In this document: in pieces, positions 1-9,499 of the stretch | Position numbering within the stretch: position 1 is the first letter of the stretch | Layout of the letters: the number at the start of each line of letters is the position of its first letter | Assembly (NCBI RefSeq): GCF_000304475.1 | Contig: NC_018946.1 | Coordinates: forward strand, 682,001-746,000 | Direction of reading: 5' to 3' | Length of the DNA stretch: 64,000 nt | Source: Kazachstania africana CBS 2517 | Taxonomy: Eukaryota; Ascomycota; Saccharomycetes; Saccharomycetales; Saccharomycetaceae | Position numbers and translations under genes: made by a program | The notes under the pieces: model-generated | The model's input: the letters and a program-made list of their open reading frames with translations, nothing else | What the model was told of the DNA's origin: nothing | Databases searched by the model: none

Positions 1-335
1 TAATCTATCAACATCATTGTTGGCTAAATGATGCACGTGAATATCACATGATCATAAATCACTCGACACGCTCGCCATTTTTTTTTCGTGGATTTTTTTT
101 CTTTTTGGCAGAAAAATGCATTTTTAAGATTGCGTAGATACAAGAAAGAGTACAAGAAGAGTATTTAACAGTAGAAGAACATCTATTATAAAGAAGAGAC
201 AACTTATTACAACTTATTTTGCTGGCGACACGGTTGAACTAATCTAGACAGATAGTATTTTGATATCGTTAGTGGACTTATAGAGTATTCGGTTTCCTCG
301 TATACGTGTGCTTTCTTACCTTCGAATAATAATAA
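1..335. other. Upstream region of BRE1
   Basis: No gene is visible in this stretch. It contains a CACGTG palindrome (34-39), which is the core of Cbf1/Pho4-type sites, and T-rich tracts (78-105) typical of nucleosome-poor yeast promoters. It probably serves as the BRE1 promoter; the gene to the left lies outside the window. Confidence 0.5.
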
Positions 336-2366
336 ATGTCTGTTGAACCGCCAACTAAGAAGCTTAAGTTGAACTTAAGTGACCCAAATGAACCACTCAC
401 ACAAAGAGACGTGATTTCTTTCCAGAAGGAGGCCCTTTTCAGGTTACTCAACGATAAGAGAAATAATTTAAACGTCATTAATGAACAGTACGAAATTACA
501 AATAAGAAATTTCTTGAAATATCTTCAAAATTTTCCAACTTATTAAGCCTAGTACTGACATTAGCAAAATCTTTAGAAATTGTAGTCAAAGATAATGATG
601 ATGATATGAAGATTATTGATGAGGTTCTGAATAGTGATGAGGATAAAGTGGTCGAGTTGACTGATAAATTACTTTCCATCTTTACGAAATATTCATCTAA
701 TAGCGGCAATGTCAATGCGGAAAACAATAGTTTCAATAACTTTAGTAGCAATCTAAAATCTCTACAAAAGGATAAGCTTCATTTACTGAAGCAAAATGAA
801 AAATTAATAGATGAGTTAAATTCAATAAAGTCATATTATCAAAATTTGGTCAAGAAATATGATCGAGAAGACTCTCAGACAATAAAGAGAGTGTTCAAGA
901 AGGATCTGGAAACGGAACAAGATGCTAAAGAAGAGACTACTAGCGATACACAGGAACCTGTTAAAACAGAGGAGCAAATCGATACAGTGGAAAAATCAAA
1001 TGGCGTTAATGAAGTCGAAGAGGATTCAAGCCAAAATGACGACGTAATTATGGGATATGAATTAAAAACAAAAGATTTACAAGATCAAATTAATAACTTA
1101 AAATTAATGGTGGATGAAATGGAAAAATTCAAAAAAATGAATGAGGAAAAGATTATTTCATTAGAAACACAATTATCTAATGAGAATTTAAATAATCATA
1201 ATTCTAATGAAAAAGACCCTGTTCTCTTAGAAAAATTGAGCCTAGTAACGAAGGAAAATCATGAATTAAAAGAAGTCAATGATTCATTCTTAATCAAATT
1301 TCAAACTTTATCATCTGAAAGAGAAATCTTTAACAACAGATTAACGGAGGAATTCAATAAAAATTTCGAGAATTTGAAAAAGCAAAATTACGTTTTGGAG
1401 AAAGATTTAGTTAGAATTAGAACTGCAAGAGACGAACTTCTAAGCAAAATTGCTGTACTGGAATCGGAAACCAAACAATCAATAATCTTGGAGGATCTTA
1501 AAAGATTAATTGACATTTCAAATGAGCAACTAGAAAAGATTCAATCAAGATCTCAAACCTCCGTTGAACCAAATCAAGATGCACTATTGAGGGAAATTTA
1601 TGAGATGGAAAAAGGTATAAAAGAATTGACTCAATTAAATAACAAAAAATATGCTGAATTAATAAATTATGAATCAGTAATATCCAAATTGACCATTGAA
1701 AAGACGAAAGCAGACCAAAAATATTTTGCAGCTATGAGATCAAAAGATTCAATCTTAATTGAAAATAAGAACTATGCAAAGACATTGGCCAAATCAAATG
1801 AACTTATTTTAAATCTAAAAGATAATGAAAAATTGTTATTAAGTAAAATTGAAAACTTACAAAAGCAATTGGCATTATCTCAAAATAACGAAAAAAGATT
1901 AATTGATTCCAATAAATCTGAATCCCTAAAATTAATCGAATTGAATTCTCAAATTAATAAGATAAATAAGACAAGGACGACATTAAGTTCCGAGAATTTG
2001 AAATTGGTTAATGATCTTAACAAATTAAAGACACTTAATAATGACCTTTCCATTACAATCAAATCCAACGAATCACGGCTTAAAAGCTTAACTGAAAAAT
2101 GTGATCATTTACAAGATGTCCTACTATCTAAAAAGAAGGCAAATAACCTTCCCTTGAACGATGATGATCATCAAGAATTGGAAAATTTCCGTCAACTGGT
2201 ATATTGTTCATTATGTTCCAAAAATTGGAAAAACATGGCTATCAAGACTTGTGGTCACATCTTTTGTGAGGATTGCTGTAAAGAGAGACTGGCTGCAAGG
2301 ATGAGAAAGTGCCCAACTTGTAATAATCCATTTAGTTCTAACGATCTCTTTTCAATACATTTGTGA
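336..2366 (+). CDS. BRE1: E3 ubiquitin ligase for histone H2B (Bre1)
   Basis: This is the orthologue of Bre1, the RING ligase that works with Rad6 to monoubiquitinate histone H2B in the nucleus, which in turn allows H3K4 and H3K79 methylation. The product is 676 residues; the yeast family is around 700. The N-terminus (PTKKLKLNLSDP, then QRDVISFQKEALFR) is the conserved Rad6-binding start. Most of residues 120-600 is Lys/Glu/Leu-rich coiled coil. The C-terminal C3HC4 RING is intact: C624, C627, C639, H641, C644, C647, C659, C662. The gene converges on RPL31 with snR63 between them, the same arrangement as YDL074C/YDL075W. The first ATG is used. Identification is secure. Confidence 0.97.
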   Translation: MSVEPPTKKLKLNLSDPNEPLTQRDVISFQKEALFRLLNDKRNNLNVINEQYEITNKKFLEISSKFSNLLSLVLTLAKSLEIVVKDNDDDMKIIDEVLNSDEDKVVELTDKLLSIFTKYSSNSGNVNAENNSFNNFSSNLKSLQKDKLHLLKQNEKLIDELNSIKSYYQNLVKKYDREDSQTIKRVFKKDLETEQDAKEETTSDTQEPVKTEEQIDTVEKSNGVNEVEEDSSQNDDVIMGYELKTKDLQDQINNLKLMVDEMEKFKKMNEEKIISLETQLSNENLNNHNSNEKDPVLLEKLSLVTKENHELKEVNDSFLIKFQTLSSEREIFNNRLTEEFNKNFENLKKQNYVLEKDLVRIRTARDELLSKIAVLESETKQSIILEDLKRLIDISNEQLEKIQSRSQTSVEPNQDALLREIYEMEKGIKELTQLNNKKYAELINYESVISKLTIEKTKADQKYFAAMRSKDSILIENKNYAKTLAKSNELILNLKDNEKLLLSKIENLQKQLALSQNNEKRLIDSNKSESLKLIELNSQINKINKTRTTLSSENLKLVNDLNKLKTLNNDLSITIKSNESRLKSLTEKCDHLQDVLLSKKKANNLPLNDDDHQELENFRQLVYCSLCSKNWKNMAIKTCGHIFCEDCCKERLAARMRKCPTCNNPFSSNDLFSIHL

Positions 2367-2753
2367 TACACGGGGTCTGTATTTCTAGTATCACTGTCAT
2401 CAAGTATATATAAATATACAAATATAGATAAAAATTGTAATTATTATTTCATGATCAACTAATAACAGTCGTCATTGCAGATGATGCCTAAAACCCTAAG
2501 TGTTTAACTTATTTTTTGTTTCCGGGTTAATTATATCTGTTTTGACGCATCTAGTTTTTTTCAATTTTTTTTGTCAACTTTTTTTCAGTATATAAAATAG
2601 TCAAACTTGTTAAACTCTTGAAGAACGCTCGATGTTACAATGGGCTCAAGCTGAATAGTGTTTTGCCTATCAATACATGGTTCCCTTATATGGAGCACTG
2701 CATTTGTGAGGTCACAAATACTTGATATGGTAATGCGAATTTGTCGATATTAA

Positions 2754-2983
2754 GATAAAATAAAATTATAATGATGATAACTTTATATTTTTTGCTGATC
2801 TATTGAGAACAGAAATTGCCTGCTAGGCGATTTTTTAAGATATTATCGTTCATTGAGCATCGTGATTTGATATCGTTTTGGTATCAGATTTCTATGCTTC
2901 AATTTACATTTAGATAATTTGTCTTTTAATGTGATGAGTGGTCAGTTCCTTTTTGTCATAGTTACACTGATTTTTATTTTATC
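2754..2983 (+). ncRNA. SNR63: C/D box snoRNA snR63
   Basis: A C/D snoRNA is visible between BRE1 and RPL31, where S. cerevisiae carries SNR63. The C box ATGATGA is at 2771-2777 and the D box CTGA at 2967-2970. A 12-bp terminal stem joins 2754-2765 to 2972-2983. The 11 nt just upstream of the D box (2955-2965, GTCATAGTTAC) are perfectly complementary to GUAACUAUGAC of 25S rRNA. The fifth nucleotide before the D box (2962) pairs with the adenosine that I count as A2256, the known snR63 2'-O-methylation target. Mature ends are estimated from the stem. The length is close to the 255 nt that I recall for the S. cerevisiae RNA. Confidence 0.88.
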
Positions 2984-3220
2984 TACTTCTTATTCTTGAA
3001 CCACGCACTGTATCTTATGTATCGTATCGTAAATGAGAGTCGAATTATATTTCATTTAAAATCACGAGGGGGGACCACTAATATATTTTATGGATTGTTA
3101 CCCAAATGCGTTAAAGGACAACATTAAATGAAACTTTGTTAAATTTTCTTACTGATATATAACTGCTTATTTATTAGATACAAAATAAATTAGTAATAGT
3201 GTTTTCTAATTTAAGATAAC

Positions 3221-3841
3221 TTAAGCTTCATCTTCGACGACAACGGTTTGTAAACCCTTGGCAGAAGCAACGAAGACTGGTTCAACGTAAGAAAATAATG
3301 GGTTCTTGGCGTCTTCTTCTTCATTTCTCTTTCTGGAGATTCTTAATCTCATTCTGTATTCAACACCCTTGATACCTCTCTTCCAGATAGCTTGGTTTAA
3401 TTCTGGAGCTAAACGGACATCTTCAGTACCCATGTGTAATTTGGCGAACTTCTTGATTTCCTTGACAGCCTTTGGAGCTCTCTTCTTGAAACTAACACCG
3501 TGTAACTGATTTTAAAAGTAATATTAAAATATGTTAGTAAAATGCAATTTTATTAAATTAGTTATTCTCTAACAGAAAAGGAATCTTCCTCGAGCACCTG
3601 GAATGTATCACTAGCCCATATTAATAATTGAATTCTCCACACACATTATACCACTACTTATGCAATCAATAATCTTCATTATACGTATATTGTTTCGCAT
3701 AACGGTTATCTAATCATAGTAATCAAAATCACATTAACGGATTCCTTTTTCCATTTTCTTTTATCAAATTAATTCTTAACATACTCTCTTGTGTAAGTTG
3801 ATGGTGTATTCACGAGTAACAACGTCTTTTAAACCGGCCAT
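3221..3841 (-). CDS. RPL31: 60S ribosomal protein L31 (eL31), spliced
   Basis: Two exons encode 113 residues. Exon 1 is 3785-3841 (19 codons, starting MAGLKDVV) and exon 2 is 3221-3505 (starting LHGVSFKK and ending VVVEDEA). The 279-nt intron (3506-3784) has a GTATGT donor, a TACTAAC branch site at 3533-3539 and a CAG acceptor 27 nt beyond it. The intron falls at the same codon as in S. cerevisiae RPL31A/B. eL31 lies near the exit of the peptide tunnel on the large subunit. A possible Rap1 site (ACACCCAGAATT, minus strand, 4305-4316) lies about 460 bp upstream. An ATG inside exon 2 also opens a 70-codon frame, but homology shows the protein begins in exon 1. Confidence 0.98.
3506..3784 (-). 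other. RPL31 intron
   Basis: This is a spliceosomal intron on the minus strand. The donor GTATGT is at 3779-3784, the branch site TACTAAC at 3533-3539, and the acceptor CAG at 3506-3508. I see no snoRNA boxes inside it. Confidence 0.96.
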
Positions 3842-4496
3842 TTTCTAGTTCTTCTGTATCTAATGCTATATCTATTCTATTACAGACACTTGACTTGCAA
3901 TTTAAATTTGAATATTTTTAACCAATACTACCAACAATGAAACTTGCAGGAAGCCAAACCACACAAGAGTCCCTCCCATCCCAACGACGTTCATTCGGCG
4001 GACCCGAGAGAATTGGCTGGGTGGAATGAAACTGTTTCTGGTGAGAGCTTAGCGAGAGCTGGGCAGAGCTAGGCAGGGCCATTTCCCTTACTGTATCCTC
4101 CAGGAGCGGTGCAAAAGGCTGGCGTCACAGGCAGGGCAGGCAGTGTGATAGTGAGAGAATAGTAATTGGCAGCGCGGATTCCTCTGGTTGGGATTCGTGA
4201 AGAAACTCGGTAGATTCTCACCAGCCGGGGACCATTGATACGACCGACGCACAAAGTGGAATCTGAATTTTTCAACTAGAAATCCAAAAAAAAACAGCAA
4301 ATTTAATTCTGGGTGTCGGGATGCTAAAAGTGTTCGGATGGAAAAAAAGACCAAAAACAGTCAAACGAAAAGTTGTCGCTCTTCGGGTTTTCTTGAGTTT
4401 CTCTGATGGGATGGGAGGGCTTCAGTTGATGGTTGGAATCTTTGGAATGAGCCAAAAGATTACACGTACAGCTAGGCACTATTTGACATTATCAGA
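3842..4496. promoter_or_regulatory. Divergent RPL31/RXT3 promoter region
   Basis: This 655-bp intergenic stretch has no supported gene; the two minus-strand frames between 4069 and 4354 overlap each other and resemble nothing known. On the RPL31 strand, ACACCCAGAATT at 4305-4316 resembles the Rap1 consensus. Ribosomal protein promoters of related yeasts use Rap1, but this match is imperfect and remains a guess. Confidence 0.45.
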
Positions 4497-5501
4497 ATGA
4501 ATAGGTTAGGAAAACCATCGATATTGGCGGAATCGGCAGTACTAATGACGTCCCCTGCCGTGCAAGAAAGTGTGGAGAACATTGTAGCTAATACTAATGC
4601 CTCCCCTAGATCTGACTCAAACGATACTAATCGTGTACCAGATAGTTCTGGTAGTGCAGACGCTAATGACACATATAGACAGACACAGTCTGAAATCTAT
4701 AAACTCCAGGAGACTATACTGAATTCAGCTAAGAATTCTAAGGCCGGAATGGAGGATGATAAGGATGATAATGGCAATAAGGAAACTGAACCTCTAGAAG
4801 AACTGAACGTTGACTCTACGTCGATTTTGAAGTATACCCATGACAAATACAAGAGTAAACCAGAATGTATAGGAGACATCGTCTATGACCCACTAAAACA
4901 AGTCCAACTGTGTGGCGAAAGCTCCAACGTTATCAGCGTACCGTTCCCTTACAGCTACTTCAATAGCAGAATAATATCACAACCACTCTTGCCTTCATTT
5001 GGAAGGGATAGGATAAATAAGCTACTTACCATAAGGGTCAAATATGTGGATATTTTGAATTTCATGAGTGGAAACAATTTAAGGTTGCAAAATAGTGAAG
5101 TATGGGGAACAGACATTTATACGGATGACTCTGATGTGCTACTAATGCTAAAACATGTGGGATTTTTTGATAGTGACACAAGTGATTCATTGCAAAGAAC
5201 ACCAGCAAATCTAGACAATTTTGATAATGTTACGGGGGTCGATTCAGATTTATTCAAACTGAACAAGAAGTTCGATCTCGATGTCACTGTGATTCTTTTG
5301 GACTGCCTTCAAACTTACGTAGGGACAACTAGACATGGTGTAAAATCAAGGGACTGGATAGGACCCACTCTTCACGACGGTCTAAGTATTGGACTGTACA
5401 AAATTGACGCTAAAAATATCCAGGATGCTAACACTACTGATAAAGAAACTATCCTGCACCCTGGTCAGACCCAAGACATGGACATAAATCGTTGGCGTTG
5501 A
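4497..5501 (+). CDS. RXT3: Rpd3L histone deacetylase complex subunit (Rxt3)
   Basis: This is the orthologue of Rxt3 (YDL076C), a subunit of the large Rpd3-Sin3 histone deacetylase complex that represses transcription in the nucleus. The product is 334 residues. The first ~105 residues are Ser/Asn/Asp-rich and low in complexity. The conserved Rxt3 domain runs from about residue 115 to the C-terminus (IGDIVYDPLKQ, then PLLPSFGRDRINKLLTIRVK, a tract placing WGTDIYTDDSDV near residue 203, and TYVGTTRHGVKSRDW near 280). The gene lies head-to-head with RPL31 and tandem with VAM6, as in S. cerevisiae. The first ATG is used. Confidence 0.93.
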   Translation: MNRLGKPSILAESAVLMTSPAVQESVENIVANTNASPRSDSNDTNRVPDSSGSADANDTYRQTQSEIYKLQETILNSAKNSKAGMEDDKDDNGNKETEPLEELNVDSTSILKYTHDKYKSKPECIGDIVYDPLKQVQLCGESSNVISVPFPYSYFNSRIISQPLLPSFGRDRINKLLTIRVKYVDILNFMSGNNLRLQNSEVWGTDIYTDDSDVLLMLKHVGFFDSDTSDSLQRTPANLDNFDNVTGVDSDLFKLNKKFDLDVTVILLDCLQTYVGTTRHGVKSRDWIGPTLHDGLSIGLYKIDAKNIQDANTTDKETILHPGQTQDMDINRWR

Positions 5502-5821
5502 TATCATATCATATACCAGAGAGATATATATATACACACGCACATATATATATACATGAATACTGTACTATTATTAATAATAAAATTTTGTTTAATACAA
5601 TCTCAATTATCAAACCTTTGGAAAGTGTTTTTCGGAATGCTAAATTACTTCAAAACTGTCCAAACAAAAGCAATCGACAAAACAAGGCAAGGTGACGGAT
5701 CATCAAGTGTCGACTACATCAATAGCTAGTAGAGGCTGTGATCTGATTCCCATATTGGCTGAATTAAGCTTATCTTTCTGCGTGCTTTTTTTGTTTGTAT
5801 CGAAAAAGTACCCTTAGATCG
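5502..5821. other. RXT3-VAM6 intergenic region
   Basis: This 320-bp spacer contains TA- and CA-rich repeats (5524-5558) just after RXT3, likely its 3' end region, followed by the VAM6 promoter. No further gene is visible. Confidence 0.4.
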
Positions 5822-8800
5822 ATGTTAAGAGCAAGATTACTAGATACAATCAATTCCCCAGGAATAGCATCCATTTTGCCTATTGATCAGTCTCGAAGAT
5901 TAGTGTTAGTCAAAACAAATGGTAACATTGAGGTGTATTCTAAAGAAGATAAGAGATTAAAACTTTTTCAAACATATCCAAAATTATTACAGGATATCAA
6001 CACCAATAACAGCGCAGTACGAGATTTGTTTTACTCTGAAGAATTGTCAACGGTGTTTGTGCAATATGATAATGTTATTGCGCTTCTGAATGGTACAAAT
6101 TTTCATCTTTACGACAGAATAACAGACAAGAGAACTATATTAAAATGTTGGCTCTTAGAGTCCCAGCATGATAAAACAACTTATCTAATTTATCAGACTA
6201 AAGAATATTCTAAGATAAGAGTACTTATTTGGCACAATAGAACTTATAAAACCGTGTTAGAAACTCATCTTCATAGTAATAACGAAATCATGAAATCCGT
6301 TGATTTCGATAAAATGGGATTATTAATAACCACAAATATTGGAATCTATTTCTGGCAACTTGGTCCTCAACCAAAATTCGCTAAACTCGATAAAAACTTC
6401 GTGAAGTTGAAATATCCTAATGATTTGGTATCATTGTTAAATGAACTACAGGGCCAAACGCTCAAGATCCGCCCAAGCAAACAAAAGAAGGCAAAGCCGG
6501 AGCTTTACAATAAGGGCAAAATTAGTAATGATAATCATTCCACAATTTCGAAATCTAGTAAAATATCTGCCAAATCAAGCTTTTCTAATCTCTGGAGAAG
6601 AAAAGATGAAGTGACTACCCGGAAGAAACAAGTTAATAATATAGCTGGGATAAGATATGCGTTCCATACTGATTACGGTAAATCACCGGTAGTGTTAGAC
6701 CAAATAACACAAAATTTATTTCAATTAGAGATTCTGCATGGAGATGGTTCTGATTCGCCATCCACGCCCTCTTATAAAATGATAGTACATGATCATTCTG
6801 AATTTTTTAAACACTACTCAATGTTTTCAGATGTACAATATATCGAAACTAATATTTTAATGTTGAACAACTACGAAGATATCAAGTTTGTGGATTGTAA
6901 CAGCGGGTTTACCTTCCTTGATCAGAATATATCCGAAGGTATCAAATCGGTTAAACTTGCAAATGACACTGTTTTTTTGGTATGGACTGATGACGACCAG
7001 ATTCAATTATATGAGTACCAGGTTGATGATGATGTTAGAAGTGCTATACAAGGGGTAAATGATTCGCAGAATGACAGCAATTCAGAAGTCTTTTCTCTCT
7101 GTAGTCAATTAAATACAGAATTTGAAGATCTCTGGAGAAAAGTCCTATTTTATAAATTCTTTTTGAACTCCTCAAATAGCATTATCTTGTGCAATTCTAG
7201 TAATCCGCAAGAATCATTGAATATAGCGGCCATGAAATTGAGGGATCTAACAGTTATGTGGTGCCTGGAAATTTTCGAACAAATGAAAAGCTTACTAGAT
7301 GATCTGACACGATACAGTATAGAAATAACAAACATACAGAATCTCATTATTAGAGATATTTTTACTTCATTTATTGAATTTTGGGCCCCACCTGAGCTAA
7401 TAATATTGAAAACATTCCCATTTCGACTATCACGTCTAGTTAGCGATATAACGGGGGAAGATCATCAATGCTTATTTCAAGATAATGAGGTTCAGAATGA
7501 CAATAAAACTAAAAGTACAACATATGAGATCCCAGCAAAAGTTTTTACAGAATGGTGTATACCTTATCTGGTAGAAATGCGAAGGCACATGAAAAATTTG
7601 ATGATTAATAAAGAAAAAGGTATCACTTGGAAATATCAAGATAGAAGCATTCAGGAACATTTTGACTTTTTCTTACTAAATGATCATAAATCACCAACAA
7701 TTGAAACCATGCTCGAATTACTAGATACAGTGTTATTTGAAGCATACCTACAGTATTTACCAACAATGTTGGGTCCTTTCGTAAGAGTCTCTAATATGTG
7801 CAATGAGAAGATTGTTGCAAGGGATTTACGAGAACATCACCTCTTTGAGGAGCTGATTGATTTCTACTTCCAAAGAGGCAGACATACGGAAGCACTTGAA
7901 TTTCTAACTTCAGAATTTTTCAACGAGGCAGAAACAGGAGCTACAAGAGATGAAATAAAAGGAAAAATCAAGATATTAGTGATTGCCTACTTGACAAAAG
8001 TACCAAGTGACTTTTTGGATATAATTTTCAAATACACAAGCTGGCTATTAGAGAATTTCAAAGCTACTACTGACGAACACGAAGACATACTCGCCTCTAT
8101 ACTATTTAGGGATTCTCCACTAAAGCAAAAAACCTATTACCTGAAGATTTATGACTTCATCAATATTTATAATCAGGCGCTTTCGATGAAGTATTTAGAA
8201 TTCATCTTTAGCACTGGAATATCAGATTCCGCCCATTTGCATACAATTCTTATAAGAAGATATTTGCAAGAGATAAATAATACAAGAATTAGAGCGAAGC
8301 TCAAATCAATGCTCGAAACGACTATATTTTATGATCCTCAAAACGTACTAGTTTTGCTGGAAGAAATGCTTGATAAGACAGATTTGAGTGATGACCAAAG
8401 AAGTTTCCTAAATTTACTCAGAACATATCCACTCAATAGATTGGGAGAGCATGAGAAGGCATTGAATATACTATACGTCGAATTGTCTAGTTATAGCAAT
8501 GCATCCTCTTATTGCGAAAAGCTCTATCATATTGAGGAAAAAGAAGGCATTCGTGTATTGATGTATTGGTATCAAAAGTTAATTGAAGAATATGGGCAAA
8601 ATTCTGACGGGGAAGCGGAAAATCAAACTAAATCAGCCACTGAGTTGATAAAGCGATTTTTGAAAGATCACTCTAGAAAGCTTGATGCCACTGCAGTTTT
8701 GAAGATACTTCCGAAAACGATCTCGATGGATGATCTAGGCGATATCCTCATAGAAATTGTTAAGTTTAATTCTATTAAAAAAAATGACTTACGCATAGTA

Positions 8801-9184
8801 AAAAACGTTTTACAAGTTGAATTGGTGAATAAGTCTAAAGAACTGAACGATTTTTTGTCTACCAACGTGAATTTGACAGAGATGTATACATGTCCTGTCT
8901 GCAATAAGACATTTTCGTCATTTACTGTTGATAGTATATTTTGGTTTGATATGCCTAACGATAAAAAATGTGTGGTACATTACAACTGCGGAAGAGTGTT
9001 ACAATCAAGATTAGAAGCTAATATTCAACGTAAAAAAAGTATCCAAGAGAAGTTTCCGAACTTTCTTCAAATTGTTAGGAAATGTTGTAGCCGGCTCAAA
9101 GGTGTACATAGTATCAAATATTCGTCGAAAGCCTCGGTTTTACCTCAAGACCATCTTAATTTTCTTCCAACAAAGCGTATATAA
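5822..9184 (+). CDS. VAM6: HOPS tethering complex subunit (Vam6/Vps39)
   Basis: This is the orthologue of Vam6/Vps39 (YDL077C), a HOPS subunit that binds the Rab Ypt7 and tethers membranes for vacuole fusion; it also contributes to vacuole-mitochondria contacts. The product is 1120 residues from the ATG at 5822. The open frame reaches back to a TTG at 5795, but homology starts at MLRARLLDTI. Residues ~1-420 form the citron-homology (CNH) beta-propeller region. The middle is a helical solenoid. The C-terminus has a RING-like zinc motif beginning CPVCNKTF at residue 1024, with a later HYNCGR. It follows RXT3 in tandem and marks the right edge of the YDL block. Confidence 0.95.
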   Translation: MLRARLLDTINSPGIASILPIDQSRRLVLVKTNGNIEVYSKEDKRLKLFQTYPKLLQDINTNNSAVRDLFYSEELSTVFVQYDNVIALLNGTNFHLYDRITDKRTILKCWLLESQHDKTTYLIYQTKEYSKIRVLIWHNRTYKTVLETHLHSNNEIMKSVDFDKMGLLITTNIGIYFWQLGPQPKFAKLDKNFVKLKYPNDLVSLLNELQGQTLKIRPSKQKKAKPELYNKGKISNDNHSTISKSSKISAKSSFSNLWRRKDEVTTRKKQVNNIAGIRYAFHTDYGKSPVVLDQITQNLFQLEILHGDGSDSPSTPSYKMIVHDHSEFFKHYSMFSDVQYIETNILMLNNYEDIKFVDCNSGFTFLDQNISEGIKSVKLANDTVFLVWTDDDQIQLYEYQVDDDVRSAIQGVNDSQNDSNSEVFSLCSQLNTEFEDLWRKVLFYKFFLNSSNSIILCNSSNPQESLNIAAMKLRDLTVMWCLEIFEQMKSLLDDLTRYSIEITNIQNLIIRDIFTSFIEFWAPPELIILKTFPFRLSRLVSDITGEDHQCLFQDNEVQNDNKTKSTTYEIPAKVFTEWCIPYLVEMRRHMKNLMINKEKGITWKYQDRSIQEHFDFFLLNDHKSPTIETMLELLDTVLFEAYLQYLPTMLGPFVRVSNMCNEKIVARDLREHHLFEELIDFYFQRGRHTEALEFLTSEFFNEAETGATRDEIKGKIKILVIAYLTKVPSDFLDIIFKYTSWLLENFKATTDEHEDILASILFRDSPLKQKTYYLKIYDFINIYNQALSMKYLEFIFSTGISDSAHLHTILIRRYLQEINNTRIRAKLKSMLETTIFYDPQNVLVLLEEMLDKTDLSDDQRSFLNLLRTYPLNRLGEHEKALNILYVELSSYSNASSYCEKLYHIEEKEGIRVLMYWYQKLIEEYGQNSDGEAENQTKSATELIKRFLKDHSRKLDATAVLKILPKTISMDDLGDILIEIVKFNSIKKNDLRIVKNVLQVELVNKSKELNDFLSTNVNLTEMYTCPVCNKTFSSFTVDSIFWFDMPNDKKCVVHYNCGRVLQSRLEANIQRKKSIQEKFPNFLQIVRKCCSRLKGVHSIKYSSKASVLPQDHLNFLPTKRI

Positions 9185-9499
9185 TGCTCAAAAAGGCACT
9201 AATATTTCACGATTCTGATATCTTAGGTCCTCATTCTTTTTTCCCAATTTTTATTTTTTCCTACTCATCTGATGTCTTGCTTTGAGAAATTCCAATAAGC
9301 ATGCAAAACTATAGGAGAGGCAATAAAAGCATGTTTGGTTGAGATAATGTACAGAATTTATAAATTGAAGTAGGTGTAACGTTTTATATAGTCAAATTTA
9401 GAAATAAAAAGAATAGAAGAGTATAAAGCTATAAGAAAATTAGATGACATAATGATTATGGAGTATTTTTGTCTTAGATAACAACTTGAAAAGTTGCAA
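9185..9499. other. VAM6-PRS1 convergent spacer and synteny junction
   Basis: A 315-bp spacer lies between convergent VAM6 and PRS1. In S. cerevisiae VAM6 is next to MDH3 on chromosome IV and PRS1 lies on chromosome XI, so a rearrangement or lineage-specific gene-order boundary falls here. I see no tRNA, repeat or gene relic at the junction. Confidence 0.55.

Noticed and set aside
3221..3433. Stand-alone 70-codon gene at the RPL31 locus
   Set aside because: It is the C-terminal part of exon 2 of spliced RPL31; the true start is in exon 1 at 3841.
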